Below, in pieces: positions 31,537-41,529 of a DNA stretch of 64,000 bases. The position numbers and the translations under genes are program-made. The notes below the pieces were generated by a model. It did no database searches, was not told the DNA's origin, and saw nothing but the letters and a program-made list of their open reading frames with translations. The stretch is from Climacium dendroides (taxonomy: Eukaryota; Streptophyta; Bryopsida; Hypnales; Climaciaceae), in contig OX467090.1 in assembly GCA_950106755.1 (NCBI GenBank), positions 1,054,001-1,118,000 on the forward strand, given 5' to 3'. Positions within the stretch are counted from its first letter, which is position 1, and the number at the start of each line of letters is the position of its first letter.

Positions 31537-34200
31537 ATGACCTAAGTAAGAACGAGAGAAGAGTAACCCTACTTCAGTCGCTAACTCACCACTCTTTCTC
31601 TCAACTACTCACACGGACAGTCTCAGAAAAGCAAAACAAGAAAATGAAGAAGAAAACCCTAGGCAAACAGCTTAAATACTAAACCGTCTTCTTACGGAAT
31701 TCAAGACAACGGCTACAGGTTCGTTGTACTAATGGTATCCTACTTCCATAGCTACGAGATCTATACGGTAGGTTCCTATGTTTCGGGTAAATCCGGATTC
31801 CGGATCCGGATAAGTTCCAGTTACGGGTTTTGCCGGAACGTTTATTTCCTAATTTGGGTTATCTCACACAAAAACCACGTTCTAACTATAATTTTTTTGA
31901 TTTTTTCCTATTTTTCTCACCTAATTCTTGTATCCTCGATCCATTTCCGGATTCCGGATTCTCACACAACATTAGTGATGAAGTGAAACATTATAATTTA
32001 TAATTGACTGAATTGAGAGGGTGCCACAATCACAACAATTACTTGAAGAGGTTTGGTTTTGGTTTTGGTTTTGAACCTCATGGACAATTTCCATTGACTT
32101 CAAGGTGTTTTGTACATATGGACTTATGGAGAAGCCAAAAATGTATATAACTTATGCATGTCACACACTTCAACGTCATGTTTGTATTGTATTTTGTAAT
32201 GCCCTTTTTTTATTAGGATTGTTTTAAAAATAAGGGCATACAAAGAGTGTAAGACTTCACAACATTTCTGGAATTAGTGGAACTCTAAAACCCTGTCGTA
32301 ATGGCAAAAACATTATAATCTTCTAATCCATAAAAGATATGTTTTGGGGTGTTTTTTCTTTCCATGGTTTTGTTTCCAAGCTAAAAAACTAAATCTCACC
32401 ATTGGGATGTGTGTATTTTAATTGTCCATAAAGGACATTTGGGTTTTAGATTTTCCTTTTATCTTGTACATACTTCTACTTAGCAATTTCCTTAAGAATG
32501 GAAAATTAAGTTTTTTTGAATTTTTGTTTTTTTCTTAGATTCTCAACTCAATTTTCTACTATAAAGATTTAAAGCTCAAAACTATATAGTGCAAAAATTT
32601 GAAGTTAAAAATGTTCAAAGTCAAAAAATGTAGTATCACTCTATACCAGAAAATTTGTATTTTTCATTGTACATGCAAATACCTTGCAATCACTTGCTTT
32701 AGATTTTTTGAAATTTTCTCAGTACATTTTCATACTATTTAGGTATAAGATCCTACAAATAGATGTGTAAAGTAAACATATTTTTAAATTCTTTTACTCT
32801 TTGCTATAGAAATGTGTTCAACGTTGTTTTTGAATTTGGCTATATGAGGTTTAAAGGGTACTTGTCCTAGAAAACTATGAATATGAATTTCAAATGCCCA
32901 CAAATTGTGCTTACAACATTCATGCCATTATGTCAATTTCACTCCCTCATAAAGTATAGCAATATGATTTTTTCAATGTATTTGATAAACTTTCGATGTA
33001 ATGCCCACAAAATGTAAATCATATTAACACTATATTAACACTTGAAAGTTGAAACAAATGGGAACCCATTGTTTTTTGTTTTTTTTTAACAAACCATTGC
33101 ATTAAATTGGGAACCCATTGCATTACAAACCATGTTGGATGTTTCTTGCAAAGAATTAGATCAAACTTTATATATTCTAAGCCGTCACTCACGTTCTTCA
33201 TAATTTCATAATTTGGCTCATACAATTTATTTTTCACTCATTTTATGATTGAATATTTCCCGTCCTCCAACCCACCCCATTGCAAGGCAAAGTTCAGTGG
33301 TTTAGGGGTCTCACGGAGTCACCATCCTCATTAGGCTCATTAGTGTGCATAAATTCTAGGTTACAACTATGAACCGTTTACATTGTCCTACAATTTGTAA
33401 CCTAATAGTATAAAAACAAATTAAAAGAGTATAGCAATGAGAGTCTTTGCTTACACTTTGAACTCAATGTTTCATCATAGAAAATTCATTAATTCAAAGC
33501 CCTTCATTCAAAGATTGAGAACTTCAAAGCCCTTAGTCAATAAAAATGAAATCAAAGTAAAGAAGGTTCAAAGTTAGAAAGATTATTAAATATAGTAGAG
33601 AAACATGCGAAAATGGACACAAGAATGCAATTCAATTTATATGCAAATATGTTGCAGTCTATCAAAGTGAAAGGCATACCGAGATTCTTGCACACATTGT
33701 CATCCTCATCACCTCATGTTATTGAAGATGTCAAAGATTGTTCAAATTTAACAATTATTAAAAAACAAATAAAGGCTACAATGAATGATTTAGGGACTTT
33801 CTAATTTAAAGAAAAACAAGATTACACTTGGAACTTATGAAAGAAACATACTTATAAGTTGTAAAAGTAAAAATGTATCCAACAAAGAGAACCCTTTACA
33901 AATATATTTTTTTTTTCTAGAAGAAATGGTGAACCTTACAAGGGTTTAGGAGGTTCGATTCAAAGGCCCTATGGGCCATGTTCTAGAATTTTGGTGGAAT
34001 TCATAAAAGGTTTGAATTTAGGGTTAGAACTTGTAAGATTAAGAATTCTCTTGTGAACTTTGGCAAACATTGACGTCTGGAGACTTTAGTGTAGACAATA
34101 CTTTAACACAATTGGACCACTTCCTGGACTTGATGAATTCAATTCATATAGTAATGAAACAATTATTAGCAATTAGGAATCCTAAGAGTAGGATTCTTAA
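31537..34200. other. Retroelement flank and AT-rich spacer
   Basis: To about 31980 the sequence is CCGG-rich (possible LTR/leader of copy B; CCGGATTCCGGATCCGG near 31793-31809). Beyond that it is AT-rich, with a GGTTTT repeat near 32049-32073 and T or A runs. No gene is seen. Confidence 0.45.
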
Positions 34201-34204
34201 TGCT

Positions 34205-34410
34205 ACCTACCCCTTGTCCGCCGTCCGTTGTCCGTCCGCCGCGCAGTCGGAGCGTCTGTCCGTGGGCTTCGTCCGCTGTAGTCGTCCGCAGTTCGTCGAG
34301 GCCGTATGATTGGACGTGCCGGGGCATATTTGCCGTCCGATCTGGCAGTCGGCCCATCCGCCCGTCAGATTTGGACAGTAACGTCCGAATCAGCGGACGG
34401 TATAAAGAGG
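34205..34410 (+). promoter_or_regulatory. GC-rich island with TATA box ahead of X2 pseudogene
   Basis: A GTCCGCCGTCCGTTGTCCG-type island starts near 34215. A good TATAAAGA box lies at 34401-34408, followed about 200 bp later by the X2 pseudogene. Confidence 0.5.
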
Positions 34411-34601
34411 GGCGCGGACAACCCATTCCACATAGTTGTTTTCCTTGCAGAGTGGACTGATGCAGCGCCAATTGGTATCTGTGAGCCCCTTCCGACTTGG
34501 AGTGTGAGCAACTGTGAATGAATTAACTTCTTTTTTTATAATCTCTTCATCACCTTGTCATTTATACAAATTGTAAACTTCTCACTCAAACGTTACATTC
34601 G

Positions 34602-35728
34602 GTGCGGAAAAGAAGGGTTACCATAGCTCCAAAAGGATTTCCCAATCCTTTCAAGAAGAGTACAAAGGGAAAATCACAAGACATGGATTGGGACGCCTAC
34701 TTCAACGACTTTTGTGTGGCTGGAGAGGGATGGCAATACAAGCCCAAAACAGTATGGACTTGCACAACGTGTCGAGAGTATGTGAAAATGTTACACATTG
34801 CGAAACTCTGGCCAGTAGATAACACAGCTGTGTTAGAGAGACAAGTGAGACGGTGGGAAGGTCCCATGAACACTTGCAAGAGTGAACATTTCAAGCAGAG
34901 ATACGAGGAGATTTGGGCATCTTGCGGTCTAGGTGCTTCCAAACCAAATATCATGAACTATTCTACCATGGCAATGATTTGGGCGGAGATTGTACTCCAG
35001 AAAGACGTGGATTGGCGTACAGTGCCTGCAAAGGACAAGAAGACCAAATTGAACTGTGACAAAGCGGTGATAAACACCAATTGGGTTGGCCCAAGCGATT
35101 GCATGCCATAGTGGTCTAATCGTGGTCAATTTGGATTTCCTCCGGAACCATTGCTAGATGTAGTGGACAATGATGATGATAACGAAGAAGATTTGCCACC
35201 TCCACCTCCACTTCCACAAAGGCATGAATGTCGGAAGAGCGCGAAGACCTCAACTTCCAAAATCAATTGCAAGAGGCAACAAGAAATAGTATTTTGGATC
35301 AAGGTCACCCGCGTCAACAACGGTCACCACCTCATCATGATCGTGATGTGCATCGCCCGCAATATGGAGGAGGAAGTTCACGTTTTAGCAATGGCCCCCA
35401 CAATGACTTCCAAAACGTACAAGGAAGCCATGGAAGCACAAGGTACACGGACTACGGTAGGTCTCAATATGGTGGGTCGCAATTCTATCCAGGGACGGGA
35501 GGGCCGGACTCATATGGGCCTCGCGGAAGCTCATACTACACTAGCTCAAGTGAGCGAGGGACAAGAGGGTTCGAGGCAAATGCACCACTTCCTCCACCTC
35601 CACCATTTGGAGGTCCATACTTCTCTGATTACAGACAAGAAGGAGGGTCTGGCGGATATGGGCGATTTGGTGGCTTTGATTCCACGCCCCAAGGTCAAAA
35701 TGACGATAGTAGTTCGGATTTAGAATAG
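34602..35728 (+). pseudogene. Family X2 protein, second copy, inactivated
   Basis: It aligns throughout with the intact X2 gene at 24023: WTCTTCREYVKMLHIAKLWP, CKSEHF, NYSTMAMIWAEI, KDVDWRT, a Pro run, YTDYGRSQYGG and YPGTGG repeats and an acidic C-terminus. Three lesions are visible. The expected start is GTG at 34602 with no ATG in that position. A TAG at 35109 falls where the intact copy has Ala in a CMPAWSNRG context. A frameshift near 35235 moves the rest into the frame that ends at 35728. In the intact part the two proteins differ at many positions, so the duplication is not recent. The CxxC ... C-x3-H residues are conserved in both. Confidence 0.75.
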
Positions 35729-37243
35729 AGTATAATGTAGTTTAACTATTTAAGGGTAGAGTAGAAGATGTTTTTTGACTTATTCGAAGGTTATGGATTT
35801 ACTATTATTGTTTAAATATATTTTGTGACCACTTTTGTGACCATCATTGGTCAATGATGTCACTATCTAAAACTTTAAACATGCACATCATTCTATTGAA
35901 AACAACATGTATAGAAAATCCCTTCTATATAAAAATACAAGAGACGTGCGTTTTATTTTGTACTTTATATTATTGAAACGTGCGTTTTTTTCTTTCTGAG
36001 ATATAGTGCAAGGGTACCCAATGCAATGTTGACTTTCTGTATTGTTTACCTGCTCTTGGAAGTTGGAAATGAGATTGAAATACAATTAGTCCTTGAGAAA
36101 AAATTAGAATCCAAATTCATTTGGAAGAATTGTATAATGGTATTGTGGATTTTGATTGGCCCTAATGTAATTGGGCTTATACACATTAAGCCTTCCACAT
36201 TTTTGTGTGACGAAGTTCATAGGTTTGACTTGCAAAAAATATTTGAACTCTTTTTTGCAATTTGAACACCCTCATAGGTAAACATTATAATTTTTAACTC
36301 CATAAGGGATATTGTTGTGCTTTATTTTCTTCCATGATCTCTAGCATGTGTAGTTTGAATTTGTACGGTTAAAATTTCAAAGAAATGATAAATCTAATGA
36401 AAATATTGGCATTTCTTCAAAATTAAAAATTTCAAGAAATTTAAGGAAGTTGAGAAGAAGCCTTGGGTCTATTTTTTTATTATTAGGCATTGAAATGCCC
36501 AATTCCTCCAAAACAAGAAGACCTACATAAAGCCTATTGAATGAAAAAGGGGAAAAATCACTCTAAAAATGTCGGACAAAAATAAGGCTCTACATATTTT
36601 TGCCAAAATGCTTCCAAAAACAAATGTTCATTTCTCATATAGTCATATAGAGCCAAAATATACAAAATTTGCATACATAAATTATTTATTCCAAATGTCA
36701 TACATTAAGTTTGCTTCCTTTGATTCAAACTCCTACAATGAAACCTAAGAGTAGACTCTAGACCTTCATTTACCCCCTAAGTGGTTTTGGGTGTCTTATA
36801 ATACATATGTACAATGGCAATCACAGTATACAAAGCTTTGCATGTGAATGGTTTACATTTCGATTTTTTTTTTATATTTTGTTGAATTGTTTAATGAAGT
36901 CTTCTATTGAGATACGTACTTCTTGGTTGCATTTGACATGTATGTAATTTTGTAGTAATACATGTATTTTTGAGAAACTACAGAGTTGAGTATGTTTGGT
37001 GGCCTCTCATTTCTACAACGAGCATTACACCATTTTTTTTAAATCATGAGGAAATCAATAGGTGTTCCACCTTTAATTTTGTAGTTTACATATTTGATCA
37101 ATACTTCATGTAATTTTGAGAATACATGGCACGTAGGAATTGCACTCAAAACCACTTAGGGGGTTAAAAAGGCCACATAACCATTTGTCGGAGAACCCTA
37201 AAACAAAACCTGCTTGAAAATCTTCAATCGTCCGAATTACGCT
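35729..37243. other. AT-rich spacer
   Basis: 3' region of the X2 pseudogene and AT-rich sequence up to the CACTA insertion. No gene is seen. Confidence 0.5.
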
Positions 37244-38584
37244 CACTATAAGAAAACGTAGTTTTTTTGGATGTCACAAAAAACAGGCATCTGTGTTTTT
37301 AAAAACGGGTTTGACATCGACGTTGATGTCCTCCGAAATCCGTCAAAAAAGAAACGTCCAAAACATGCTAAAATTTTTGTGAACGTCACCAATAACATGA
37401 CGATTTTTTGTGACGTCAAAATAATTCAAGGCCTCCAAACTTCTCTAAGTGTGACATGTGGAAGGGTCCAAAATGCCAACTCAACTTTTGTTTGGGCAGT
37501 TTTTGCCACGTGTACTTTTTTCCCCCCACCCCCTTCCTGCCCGGGGCGGTGACGTGGACCCCTTTCAAATCTGACGTGGCATTTTTTGATGTGGACATGC
37601 CACATCAGATGCCACGTCAGCAATATTGGGTGAGTTGAAATTCTAAAGTCTTGTTGTTCATGACGTCTCATAAAACGTAGACGTGTCCATTTTGACATCA
37701 TTGTGAACAACCTTTATGTCATGCAAAGGTTAGTACAAAAAACCCTAAACAAGGTCAGTATAAAAAATACTATTGAAAAAATAAAATAAAATAAACATAT
37801 AAAAAATTTTAATTCAAAAAAATGTAAAGAAAACTTACCATGTACGATCAAAAGGATTTTTGATGGCAAAATGAAGGAAATAAGTCATTAAAATTTATTA
37901 AAAATGAAGGTAAAGGGGTCCTATTTATATTCATTCTCTGTCCATGATGAAACAAAAGATATGGGATAAATGGAAAATGGGAATTTGAACACTGTCCATT
38001 TTGACGTTGTTTTAGACATGTAGATGTTGTTTTAGACATGTGACATGTTGATTTAGACATCAGAATCAACAAGTCTTGTTTTTTTACACATTTTATATTG
38101 AACACAAGTTTTGTTGTACTTATCCCATATGGATTGTTTCTCTTCCTATCACCCCACTAGTATAAAAACCAGCTCTTCTCATCCATGGTGCACATCCATC
38201 CATGTCCTTTTTTTTTGTAAGGTATGCCACGTAGCTGCCCTATCCTTAAATTTTTATATGTGGTCAACATTTCAAAACAATTTTTACTAATTTAGCCATA
38301 ATCAAAATAAGTTTACTTGCTGACGTGGATTTCTCATGTTTTTTGTGATGTCAAAAAAAACATATTCTGTTGTGTTTGACGTCATGGAAGACATGTGACG
38401 TTGCAAGTGACATTCATTTATTCTCTGAATTTTGTTGCCTTGTTGTCGTTGACATCAATTGAAATCTCATTACCCAGCACTTGTTTTTTGGCAAACGTCG
38501 GATGTTTTTGAAAACATGTGACATTTTTCTAGACGTCACGTGTTTTTGTCAAAACATCGTCAAAAACGCAGTTTTCTTATAGTG
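37244..38584. mobile_element. Non-autonomous CACTA (En/Spm-type) element, 1,341 bp
   Basis: It starts CACTATAAGAAAACGTAG and ends in the inverted form CTGCGTTTTCTTATAGTG with the CG shift expected of imperfect ends (GCAGTTTTCTTATAGTG at 38568-38584). The 3-bp target duplication GCT stands at 37241-37243 and 38585-38587. Both features define the CACTA superfamily. Inside are many GACGTC/GACATGTGAC words, the subterminal transposase-binding repeats expected in this superfamily. No transposase frame is present, so it depends on an element elsewhere. It interrupts the distal GC-rich region of the 34-39 kb unit. Confidence 0.9.
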
Positions 38585-38971
38585 GCTGGATGTGGCGGAC
38601 AGCTTGGCTCGTCCGCTTCATCGGACGGTTGAGATGAAGCGGGCGATCTAAAAACCGCCCCCTTTGGACCGTCCAATCACGCGGACAGCTATCCGTCCGC
38701 CTAATTGGACGGCCTTTGTCTGACCGGGCAGACCAGACGAGGCGTTCGCCAGGCTGTTCGTCCGATTGAACGACCCCACACCAACCCGCCTTCCTGTCCG
38801 CCTCGTCCGCCTTTCCATCCGCCCTCCCGTCCGCTCCGTCCGCCTCCCTGTTCGCCCCGTCCGCCTCCCCATCCGTTGGACGGGGACAGTCCGAACGTCC
38901 TATGTCGGCGGACGTTCAGGAACCGACGGACGCGGACGTTGGACATCCGTCCGGATGTCCATGTAACCCTG
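38585..38971 (-). repeat. GC-rich CGGAC terminal region ending GTAACCCTG
   Basis: A CGGAC/GTCCGCC-rich island ending ATGTAACCCTG at 38971. Its last 80 bp match the end at 28868 (GCGGACGTTGGACRTC, GTCCGGAYGTCC, TGYAACCCTG). It is therefore probably the right terminus of another element of the same kind, perhaps the one carrying the X2 pseudogene. No matching left end with a target duplication was found. Confidence 0.55.
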
Positions 38972-39902
38972 TTTAGAATTGATATTTTTCAATTCCATAA
39001 TTAAATTGTTAACAATTTAATATTTTGAACCATTCTCTACTTTTTTCTACTTATTATCCTTTTCCTATATATTTTGTGCATTTTCAAATGATCTAAAATT
39101 TTTAGAGCATATAACCAACTTGCTTTGAAGAATGAATTCAAATGAGCACCACCATTTTGAACATTTTTTTATACAAATGTGCACTTGTGAAGTGCAACTC
39201 CCATTTTATTGCAAGGCCAAAAAAAGACTTTTGTCACTTCAAACACTAGTATCTTGCAATTTGTACAATGAAAATTTCTCAAATTTTTCCCACATATTCT
39301 TAAACCAAAGTACTTCAAGATCCTAAGAGTTATATGTCCAAAAATGTTTTTTTTCAGAAAAATTTGAGATGGCAAGTTTTGAGCGTTTTTGTTGATCGTA
39401 TAATCAAAGGAACTTTAGGGTTTAAGAATTCAATTTTGAAGGCTTAATGTACAGTTTTCACAACAAATTCATGAATATTGGTCTAAAGCAGTCCTACAAG
39501 AAACTAGTATATTCTGCAATTGTGCAATTGGTGGTTCAAATCTCAGAGAGAAGTGATATCATCCCTAGTACTAGGGAAAAAAGGAAAAAAAATACCTCGA
39601 TTGCCCAATCCAACTCTCAATAAATTCAAAAACAATGGTGGAATAGGAACAAGTTTTCCAAGTGGATCATTTCGACCCTCGTTTGGGAACTAGATTGCTT
39701 GCTAAGTCCTGCCCAGAAGATGTTCTCGTCGCATCCAATTCACCTTCCACGATGTCCTCAGATCTGCCCAGAAGATGTTCTTGTCGCATCCAATTCACCT
39801 TCCACGATGTCCTCAGATAAAACCTGGGTAGCTAGTGCAATGAAGGATTGGCAAATCTCCAAACATAGCTGAAATATCTGTTGCAGACAAGCACGAGTTA
39901 AT
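38972..39902. other. AT-rich spacer with a 55-bp tandem duplication
   Basis: No gene is seen. Two copies of a 55-bp unit (CTGCCCAGAAGATGTTCT ...) lie in tandem at 39709-39763 and 39764-39818 and differ by one C/T. Confidence 0.5.
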
Positions 39903-40278
39903 GAACTACAGGCATATTTGAGAAGGACAATACGCACTTTTCAAATTCTTCAAATGCATCCTGATCGTGCATATTCTAGCTACCCTGCTTCACTAATTTA
40001 CCTAATACCAAGACAGCTTCCTTGTTGTTCCCACTCTTAGAGCCAGTTTGATCCTTTCTATGAGCACAATTCTGCAGGTCAAGCTGCGATCCCAAGGTTG
40101 GCTTCTCATGGAGACCTGTTAAGTCGATTCATCAAGGACTAAAATGTATTGAGAAAAGAAGTAATTGCAAGCTTGAGCATTCACAGTCGTGATTTCACAG
40201 TGGACACAGTGCAAAACAAAGCAGCAAGGTTAGAAGTACTCTATGATACAGTAAACTTGTACATTGTGATTTCAAACG
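39903..40278 (+). pseudogene. Exon-like fragment of an unidentified protein gene
   Basis: One frame of about 125 codons reads as a normal globular protein (ELQAYLRRTIRTFQILQ ... FDPFYEHNSAGQAAIPRLAS ... DFTVDTVQNKAARLEVLYD). It is interrupted by a TAG and a TAA in phase. The composition is unlike the AT-rich surroundings. I do not recognise the family. With the neighbouring Lhcb and NOC4-like pieces on the other strand it looks like a captured host-gene fragment. Confidence 0.4.
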
Positions 40279-40287
40279 ATTGACACT

Positions 40288-40440
40288 ATAGCTTCCGGGG
40301 TTGAAGTTGGTGGCGTAGACCTAGGCGTTGTTGGCCACGAGATTGGCCAAGTGGTCGCTTAAATTTGCCAACGGGCCCTTTCCAGTCACAATAGTCTGCA
40401 TGAAAAAGTTGAATATCAAAAACATGGCCAGGCGACCCAA
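40288..40440 (-). pseudogene. 3' end of a light-harvesting chlorophyll a/b-binding protein (Lhcb) gene
   Basis: On the minus strand the translation contains [24 protein letters not shown] and VANNA followed by VYATNFNPG. These are the third transmembrane helix end and C-terminus of Lhcb proteins, the antenna of photosystem II. A TAG replaces the Trp expected between NNA and the YATNF motif, and the usual terminal Lys-stop is lost. Only about 50 codons remain. This is the clearest sign of a photosynthetic host. It is a dead fragment, probably captured by a transposon. Confidence 0.75.
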
Positions 40441-40583
40441 AACGCTCAAATGTGCAACAGACACTCAACCAAGTGGTTGAAGCAAATTTCAACTATTTAA
40501 TCAGACACAAAGAGTTGCGTCGTTGGACATCACTTCAGCAGGTGCATAATAGTAAGTAGGAAAAAATGTGAAGGGCATCGCAC

Positions 40584-40713
40584 CTTGAAAACGAGCTCGA
40601 TGCTTGGCTCAAGCAAACCATAGTGTTTGTTGTAAAAATCAGGATATTCTAAGCCATGACTTGTTAGGAGAATGAAGAGCCCATTGATAGCAATCACACT
40701 TATTAGGCCTCCC
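40584..40713 (-). pseudogene. Single exon of a NOC4-like (nucleolar complex protein 4) gene
   Basis: On the minus strand 43 codons read GLISVIAINGLFILLTSHGL, EYPDFYNKHYGLLEPSIELV and FK. They end at a GT splice-donor-like site (AAG/GTGCGA at 40583). This matches my recollection of the CBF/Mak21-type region of NOC4, a 40S ribosome-biogenesis factor. Only one exon is seen and no flanking exons. Together with the Lhcb fragment on the same strand it suggests gene-fragment capture (Pack-type element or Helitron), though I could not define element ends. Confidence 0.55.
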
Positions 40714-41424
40714 ACATTTTAAGAGTTTGTCAAAAAGTCACTGCAAACATCAGTCAAACATCAGTCAGACATCACAAGAGTCACTGATCACACAACATTG
40801 CAAAACCTAATAGATCCAATACAGTAGAGTTAAAGTAATGCAGGAAACTTAAAATTACTGCAAAGTGAAGACTTCAACCAAATAGGAAACCAACTAAGAA
40901 AAGAATGTACAATTGAACCAACAATGTCGAAAATAAGACATAAGATAGCCAGGTTACTTGAGAAGGATTGGGTTTGAAAGAAAGGGGATACAACTCATCT
41001 CCACAACCGGAAAATCCCCTCGCGTGACGCACGAGAAGCCTAATTTTGTGAACTTTACCCTTGCAATGCAAAATTTCATCCCAAATTTCATCCCAAGCTC
41101 TTGTTCTCGGCAAGATATGACAACTTCTTGAGGGAATTCCCAAAAATCCTGCAACGAAACAAAATCTCCAATGCAATACTCATTAGGAATACCTAAACCC
41201 TAATATCCAACTCTCGATTTCCACACCGACCGCAAATCCGAGCTCCCACAGGCCTTCCAAATCTTCCTCCGAAATAACACTGTCGATGCACCCGTGCTTG
41301 TGAACCCCTAATTTCTTCCTTCGAAATAACAACACCAATGCAACCGTCAATAAGAATCCTAGAAATCTTTCTCATCAACAATACTAATATCGTGAAAATC
41401 TGCAATTCAATTATGAGAACAGGA

Positions 41425-41477
41425 GTTCCCTCCGACATTCCCTCCGACATTCCCTCCGACGTTCCCTCTGACGTTCC
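41425..41477. repeat. 12-bp tandem repeat (RTTCCCTCCGAC)
   Basis: Four consecutive 12-bp units (41425, 41437, 41449, 41461) and a partial fifth, with single-base differences. Read on the minus strand it gives GTSE/GMSE peptides, but no gene is supported. Confidence 0.8.
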
Positions 41478-41529
41478 TCTTGGCGGCGCTTCATGGGAAC
41501 GTAAGCATTTGCTATAAGGTAGGAGCACT

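Larger units (their letters stand above)
28877..31980 (-). mobile_element. Retroelement copy B, TTCCGG-rich
   Basis: It carries a full-length version of the extra ORF seen in copy A (31536-29587) on the same strand. TTCCGG-rich flanks occur at both sides. No gag or pol is seen. The missing downstream part may lie at about 9240-9717, on the far side of the 19-kb insertion, because the 8-bp duplication CAATGATG joins the two. LTRs were not identified. Confidence 0.55.

Noticed and set aside
34019..34030. TAGGGTTA as a left end pairing with 38971
   Set aside because: No GC-rich subterminal region follows, and the flanking 8-mers (TTTGAATT and TTTAGAAT) do not match.
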